DNA of 8,540 bases from an uncultured Eubacteriales bacterium (GTDB lineage: Bacteria; Bacillota; Clostridia; Oscillospirales; Oscillospiraceae), in the NCBI GenBank assembly GCA_902475455.1, contig CABRZO010000108.1:1-8540 (forward strand), written 5' to 3'. The stretch's first letter is position 1. Each line of letters opens with the position of its first letter. Under the pieces are notes generated by a model. The model was given only the letters and a program-made list of their open reading frames with translations. It ran no database searches and was not told where the DNA came from. This document shows positions 6,095-8,540 of this stretch, in pieces. A program made the position numbers and the translations under genes.

Positions 6095-6131
6095 GGCTTT
6101 CCGGCAATTTTGGGTGAAGATGACAAGCCAT

Positions 6132-6158
6132 AAAAAAACCGGGAAGAATACTTCCCGG
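6132..6158 (-). terminator. Intrinsic terminator ending the structured region / DUF1292 transcript
   Basis: On the minus strand, CCGGGAAG-TATT-CTTCCCGG (6139-6158) is followed directly by seven Ts (6132-6138), a textbook terminator. It lies 278 bp downstream of the DUF1292 stop, so the transcript has a long structured tail, or a separate RNA ends here. Confidence 0.93.
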
Positions 6159-6413
6159 AACTTGCGTTTGCACACGAATTCCAATGGAAACCGTGTGCAG
6201 CGACAGAAAATATAAACCCCGCCGTGGCCGTGTGGCCCAGAATGTGCCTGCGTAATTGCAGGTGGGCCACCTCCGTCCGGTTTATCTGCTTCCAACTTCC
6301 AACCCTTCAGCGAGGAAGGGCCGGGAGGCCTGCAAACCGCCGGACGAGTGTTCTGGCGGCCCATATTAAAATTGTAGGCCAAAAAGGAGGCCATCACGCA
6401 CCCGGCAGGGCGT
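6159..6413. other. Structured non-coding stretch: candidate small RNA or 3' UTR
   Basis: There is no convincing gene in this 255-nt stretch, but it is dense with stems: 6169-6176 with 6192-6199, capped by TTCC/GGAA; a long helix of 6212-6218 with 6279-6285, 6232-6239 with 6263-6270 and 6247-6251 with 6258-6262; 6303-6308 with 6315-6320; 6327-6335 with 6372-6380, enclosing 6337-6341 with 6355-6359; and 6396-6402 with 6408-6413. A minus-strand terminator follows at once, and no clear promoter is seen inside, so read-through from the DUF1292 gene is likeliest. There is no single closing helix as in 6S RNA and no recognisable RNase P, SRP, tmRNA or riboswitch core. Confidence 0.45.
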
Positions 6414-6436
6414 TAAACAAGGGGTGGAGGAAGAGA

Positions 6437-6733
6437 TTACTCGCCGTCCTCTTCCTCGTCATCGAACAAAGTCTCCATGAACTGGTCATAGACTTCGTTC
6501 AACAGGGCTTCGTCATCCACGGACTCCAGGGTATCCTCGGTCTCACCGGGGACACAGCGCAGGATAATCAGCCCATATTCCTCGCTGTCCTCGTCCTGGC
6601 CCTCCTCCAGAGTGGGGAAGAAGGCCATATAAACCTCTCCCTTGTACTCCAGTGTGTCCAGATATTCCAGCTGAAATTCATTCCCATCCTCATCGGTGAG
6701 GGTAATGAAATCAGGACCAAATGCTTCACTCAT
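6437..6733 (-). CDS. DUF1292 (YrzB-like) small acidic protein
   Basis: A cytoplasmic protein of 98 aa of unknown biochemical role, common in Firmicutes. It matches the DUF1292 pattern: an N-terminal ITLTDEDGNEFQLEYLDTLEY (residues 10-30), then GEVYMAFFP (32-40), an acidic linker, YGLIILRC (53-60), and a C-terminal helix ending in a run of Asp/Glu. The frame continues upstream past 6733, but that extension (ending PEKGRYTI) is not family-like. ATG at 6731-6733 gives the usual family length. The ribosome site is weak (AAAGG about 12 nt upstream). The protein has no Lys in its last 60 residues and is strongly acidic, like the family. It has its own promoter and likely shares the far terminator at 6132-6158. 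Confidence 0.85.
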   Translation of the reverse strand: MSEAFGPDFITLTDEDGNEFQLEYLDTLEYKGEVYMAFFPTLEEGQDEDSEEYGLIILRCVPGETEDTLESVDDEALLNEVYDQFMETLFDDEEEDGE

Positions 6734-6805
6734 AATTGTGTACCGGCCTTTCTCAGGAGATACAGACTCCGCCCGAGGGGGAGCAGCCCTGTTTCTTCTG
6801 GATAT

Positions 6806-6834
6806 ATTGTAACGTGTCAGTCGAAAAAAAGCAA
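6806..6834 (-). promoter_or_regulatory. Promoter of the DUF1292 gene
   Basis: On the minus strand, TTGCTT (6829-6834), a 17-bp spacer and TACAAT (6806-6811). The -35 is weak. The predicted start is near 6799, leaving a leader of about 65 nt. A T7 run (6824-6830) lies in the -35/spacer region and could also mark the end of transcripts from the BofC-like gene, although no strong hairpin precedes it. Confidence 0.6.
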
Positions 6835-6861
6835 TAGGAAGCACAGGTCATTTTTTCACGC

Positions 6862-7221
6862 TCAGGCGCCAAAATCCTCCAGAAGCTGGTGCATCTCGGT
6901 TTCGTTGGCCACTTCAATCCCCTCCGCCAGCTCTTTCCTGTTCTGTTCCGGAAGAGAAATGACGGGGATATCCGTTTTATAAAACAGAACGTCGCCCCGA
7001 TAGACGCACACCATGCCGTCGGTGTCCCGCAGAACCAGGGTCTCCTCCTGGTCGGTGGATTTCTCCTGGCTGACGGCCACATTGACCTGGGCCTGTGCAT
7101 TGGCGGAAGTGTCCGGCTGGGGGGGATAGGCCCAGGCGGCAATGGCCAGGGCCAAACTGGCCGCCAGCGAAGCGGCCAGAACTGCGGCCCGGATGGGAAG
7201 GGAAGGGTTGGAATGTTTCAT
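6862..7221 (-). CDS. Small exported/anchored protein with BofC C-terminal-like domain
   Basis: A 119-aa protein with a short basic start (MKHSNPSLPIR), a hydrophobic Ala/Leu-rich helix (about 11-32) that is a signal peptide or membrane anchor (a possible cleavage site is AWA at 29-31), a low-complexity Gln/Ala/Ser linker, and a compact C-terminal domain (about 62-118). That domain reads LVLRDTDGMVCVYRGD, then KTDIPVISLPEQNRKELAEGIEV, then LLEDFGA. The order 'strand, gap, T-D-I-P-V..LP...R.EL..GI, LLEDF' resembles the C-terminal domain of BofC, a sporulation checkpoint protein. In Clostridia many such proteins exist outside sporulation operons, so the role is open. The start is supported by CAGGTG about 8 nt before the ATG. 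It is transcribed divergently from the penicillin-binding protein; no clear terminator separates it from the DUF1292 gene. Confidence 0.7.
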   Translation of the reverse strand: MKHSNPSLPIRAAVLAASLAASLALAIAAWAYPPQPDTSANAQAQVNVAVSQEKSTDQEETLVLRDTDGMVCVYRGDVLFYKTDIPVISLPEQNRKELAEGIEVANETEMHQLLEDFGA

Positions 7222-7284
7222 TTGAATTCACCTGCCTGATCCAGTGTTCCCTTTTTTTCGGAAATTCATAACGGGTCGCCTGGG

Positions 7285-7315
7285 ATTTTATGAGATTTGG
7301 TTAAGATTTTATAAA
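7285..7315 (-). promoter_or_regulatory. Possible promoter of the BofC-like gene (SigE-like?)
   Basis: No good SigA promoter is visible before this gene. On the minus strand, TTTATA (7310-7315), 17 bp and CATAAAAT (7285-7292) loosely resemble a sporulation SigE promoter (ATA...CATACAAT). The match is in AT-rich DNA and could be chance. Confidence 0.25.
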
Positions 7316-7339
7316 GAAGCCGGGAGAAGCCTGCAGGAT

Positions 7340-7366
7340 TTGACAGATATGCTACAATAATAAAAT
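7340..7366 (+). promoter_or_regulatory. Promoter region of the class A PBP gene
   Basis: Two overlapping candidates are seen. TTGACA (7340-7345) precedes TAAAAT (7361-7366) with a short 15-bp spacer. Alternatively an extended -10, TGC-TACAAT (7350-7358), could act with a poor -35. The sequence does not decide between them. Either gives a leader of about 70-80 nt. Confidence 0.55.
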
Positions 7367-7397
7367 GAGAAGTTGAACACATGTGAACCTTCCGCGA

Positions 7398-7418
7398 CCG
7401 AGATCTTTTGCCGCTCGG
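7398..7418 (+). other. Hairpin in the PBP 5' leader
   Basis: CCGAG (7398-7402) pairs with CTCGG (7414-7418) around an 11-nt loop containing TTTT, with two further C-G pairs outside an A-C mismatch. It lies 15 nt before the GGAGG. It is moderate in strength and of no known class. Confidence 0.3.
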
Positions 7419-7445
7419 CCGTATGATCTACCGGAGGTGGTTCTT

Positions 7446-8540
7446 TTGGCAAAAAAACCTAGGAAAATCAGGAGGACCGGCGGCAGGCTTGCCCTGTTTA
7501 TCACCGGACAGTTTTTTAAATGGCTGGGTATCGTCCTGGGTACCCTCCTTCTTCTGGGCATGGTGACCTGCCTCTTTGTGGCAGGTTACGCCAAGACCTA
7601 TGTGGAGGATGTCATCATCCCCCAGGCCGAGGAGGCCCAGACCACATTGAACACCCAGGCCTATGAGCCGGAGCTGTCCTCCAACATCTACTACTGGGAC
7701 GAGGGCACCCAGAGCTGGCAGGTCATGAAGACCCTTTACGCCGGTGAAAACCGGGTCTGGGTCACCTATGATGAACTGCCGGAAAATCTGATCAATGCCA
7801 CCGTGGCCATTGAGGACAAGCGGTTCTGGGAGCACGAGGGCGTGGACTGGAAGCGCACCCTGGGGGCGGTCTATTATATGTTCACCGGCCAGGATGTCCA
7901 GGGTGGCTCCACCATCACCCAGCAGCTCATCAAGAACCTGTCCCAGAATGACGATGTCACCGTCAAGCGTAAAGTGCTGGAGATCTTCTCCGCCCTGGAG
8001 TTCGATAAGAATCACTCCAAGGAGGAGATCCTGGAGCTCTACCTGAATAACATCTATCTGGGCCGGCAGTGCAACGGCGTCTATACCGCAGCCTATAAGT
8101 ACTTCGGTAAGGACGTGTCGGAGCTGGATCTGGCGGAGTGTGCCAGTCTGATCAGCATTACCAATAACCCCTCCCTCTACGACCCCTATAACCATCTGGA
8201 CAATAATATGAAGCGGGCCGCCAATGTGGTCATCCAGATGTACAAGCAGGGCTACATCAGCGAGGAAGAGGAGCTGGCCGCCTTGGCCCGGATGGGCTAT
8301 GAGCCCGACGGAACTGTGGACGAGGATGGGTATAAGAATTTTACCTATGACGCCTCCAAGGTGACTATGGTGTTCCAGGACGGTTCTATCGCCGCCACTG
8401 TGGGTACCACCAATGACGACATCAACTCCTGGTATGTGGACGCGGTCATCAATGCGGTCCAGGAGGACCTGATGGAAAAGTACAGCATCACCAAGGATGC
8501 TGCCAGCACCATGCTCTTTAACGGCGGCCTGTCCATCTAC
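7446..8540 (+). CDS. Class A penicillin-binding protein (PBP1A-like), 3' end outside window
   Basis: Bifunctional peptidoglycan synthase at the cytoplasmic membrane; 365 codons are visible and open to the window end. A short basic cytoplasmic tail (PRKIRRTGGR) and one membrane helix (about 26-47) precede a family-51 glycosyltransferase domain with its motifs in order: EDKRFWEHEG (123-132, catalytic Glu123), GGSTITQQLIKN (153-164), RKVLEIFSALE (second key Glu179), EEILELYLNNIYLG, and YFGK with ELDLAECASL. The visible end is the linker before the transpeptidase domain, whose SxxK motif would lie beyond 8540. The start is TTG, set by a strong GGAGG at 7433-7437 eight bases upstream; no ATG in frame fits. 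The first Met in frame is at 7560, inside the membrane helix. It polymerises and cross-links glycan strands; a role beyond housekeeping is not indicated. Confidence 0.92.
   Translation, partial: MAKKPRKIRRTGGRLALFITGQFFKWLGIVLGTLLLLGMVTCLFVAGYAKTYVEDVIIPQAEEAQTTLNTQAYEPELSSNIYYWDEGTQSWQVMKTLYAGENRVWVTYDELPENLINATVAIEDKRFWEHEGVDWKRTLGAVYYMFTGQDVQGGSTITQQLIKNLSQNDDVTVKRKVLEIFSALEFDKNHSKEEILELYLNNIYLGRQCNGVYTAAYKYFGKDVSELDLAECASLISITNNPSLYDPYNHLDNNMKRAANVVIQMYKQGYISEEEELAALARMGYEPDGTVDEDGYKNFTYDASKVTMVFQDGSIAATVGTTNDDINSWYVDAVINAVQEDLMEKYSITKDAASTMLFNGGLSIY

Noticed and set aside
4554..6215. Long plus-strand open frame (553 codons) opposite the parvulin-like gene
   Set aside because: The translation is a monotonous Gly/Val/Leu/Ile run, the usual shadow of an acidic Asp/Glu/Tyr-rich gene, and it crosses the real gene's promoter and leader.
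5957..6397. Minus-strand frame through the structured region
   Set aside because: There is no ribosome site, the composition is not protein-like, and it runs through the terminator at 6132-6158 and the promoter at 6066-6094.
6159..6413. 6S RNA, SRP RNA, RNase P or HDV-like ribozyme
   Set aside because: There is no single closing helix with a central bubble (6S) and no SRP or RNase P core. The loop TCCTCGCT matches an HDV loop by eye, but the required P1 strand is absent.
7428..8195. Minus-strand frame opposite the PBP gene
   Set aside because: The plus strand encodes all the glycosyltransferase-51 motifs in order; the antisense frame has no domain or start signals.
1..8540. CRISPR array, insertion sequence or transposase
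   Set aside because: No regularly spaced direct repeats, terminal inverted repeats around a transposase, or recombinase genes were seen.

Overview
The window suggests a moderately high-GC, Gram-positive-type anaerobe of the Clostridia, most likely a gut Oscillospiraceae relative. The reasons are GC-rich coding sequence alternating with AT-rich SigA-type promoters, strong GGAGG ribosome sites, a three-domain Old Yellow Enzyme/dienoyl-CoA reductase typical of anaerobes, a DUF1292 protein, a BofC-like protein and a class A penicillin-binding protein. This placement is an inference from gene content; no marker gene here fixes the genus.

Left block (1-4086, + strand): the 3' end of an HxlR-family winged-helix regulator, a GntP-type organic-anion permease (443 aa), and a 658-aa flavin/iron-sulfur/FAD oxidoreductase. 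The permease and the oxidoreductase each have their own extended -10 promoter. Near each promoter lies a copy of the same 18-bp dyad, consensus GGTTWC-N6-GTAAYC, in opposite orientations (447-464 and 2019-2036). This suggests one regulator, plausibly the adjacent HxlR protein, controls both units. The inferred job is uptake of a small (probably unsaturated) organic acid and its flavin-dependent reduction; the substrate cannot be read from the sequence.

Boundary (4087-4424): a bidirectional hairpin terminator, then on the minus strand a complete tRNA-Gly(CCC) with its own promoter, encoded CCA and terminator.

Middle block (4425-6733, - strand): a membrane-anchored acidic protein with two degenerate parvulin-like repeats (possible extracytoplasmic chaperone), and a small acidic DUF1292 protein. 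Between them are a terminator and about 280 nt of strongly structured non-coding sequence that I could not assign to a known RNA family.

Right block (6862-8540): a small BofC-like secreted or anchored protein on the minus strand, divergent from a TTG-started class A penicillin-binding protein that runs off the window. These look like envelope housekeeping genes, in contrast to the accessory-looking left block.
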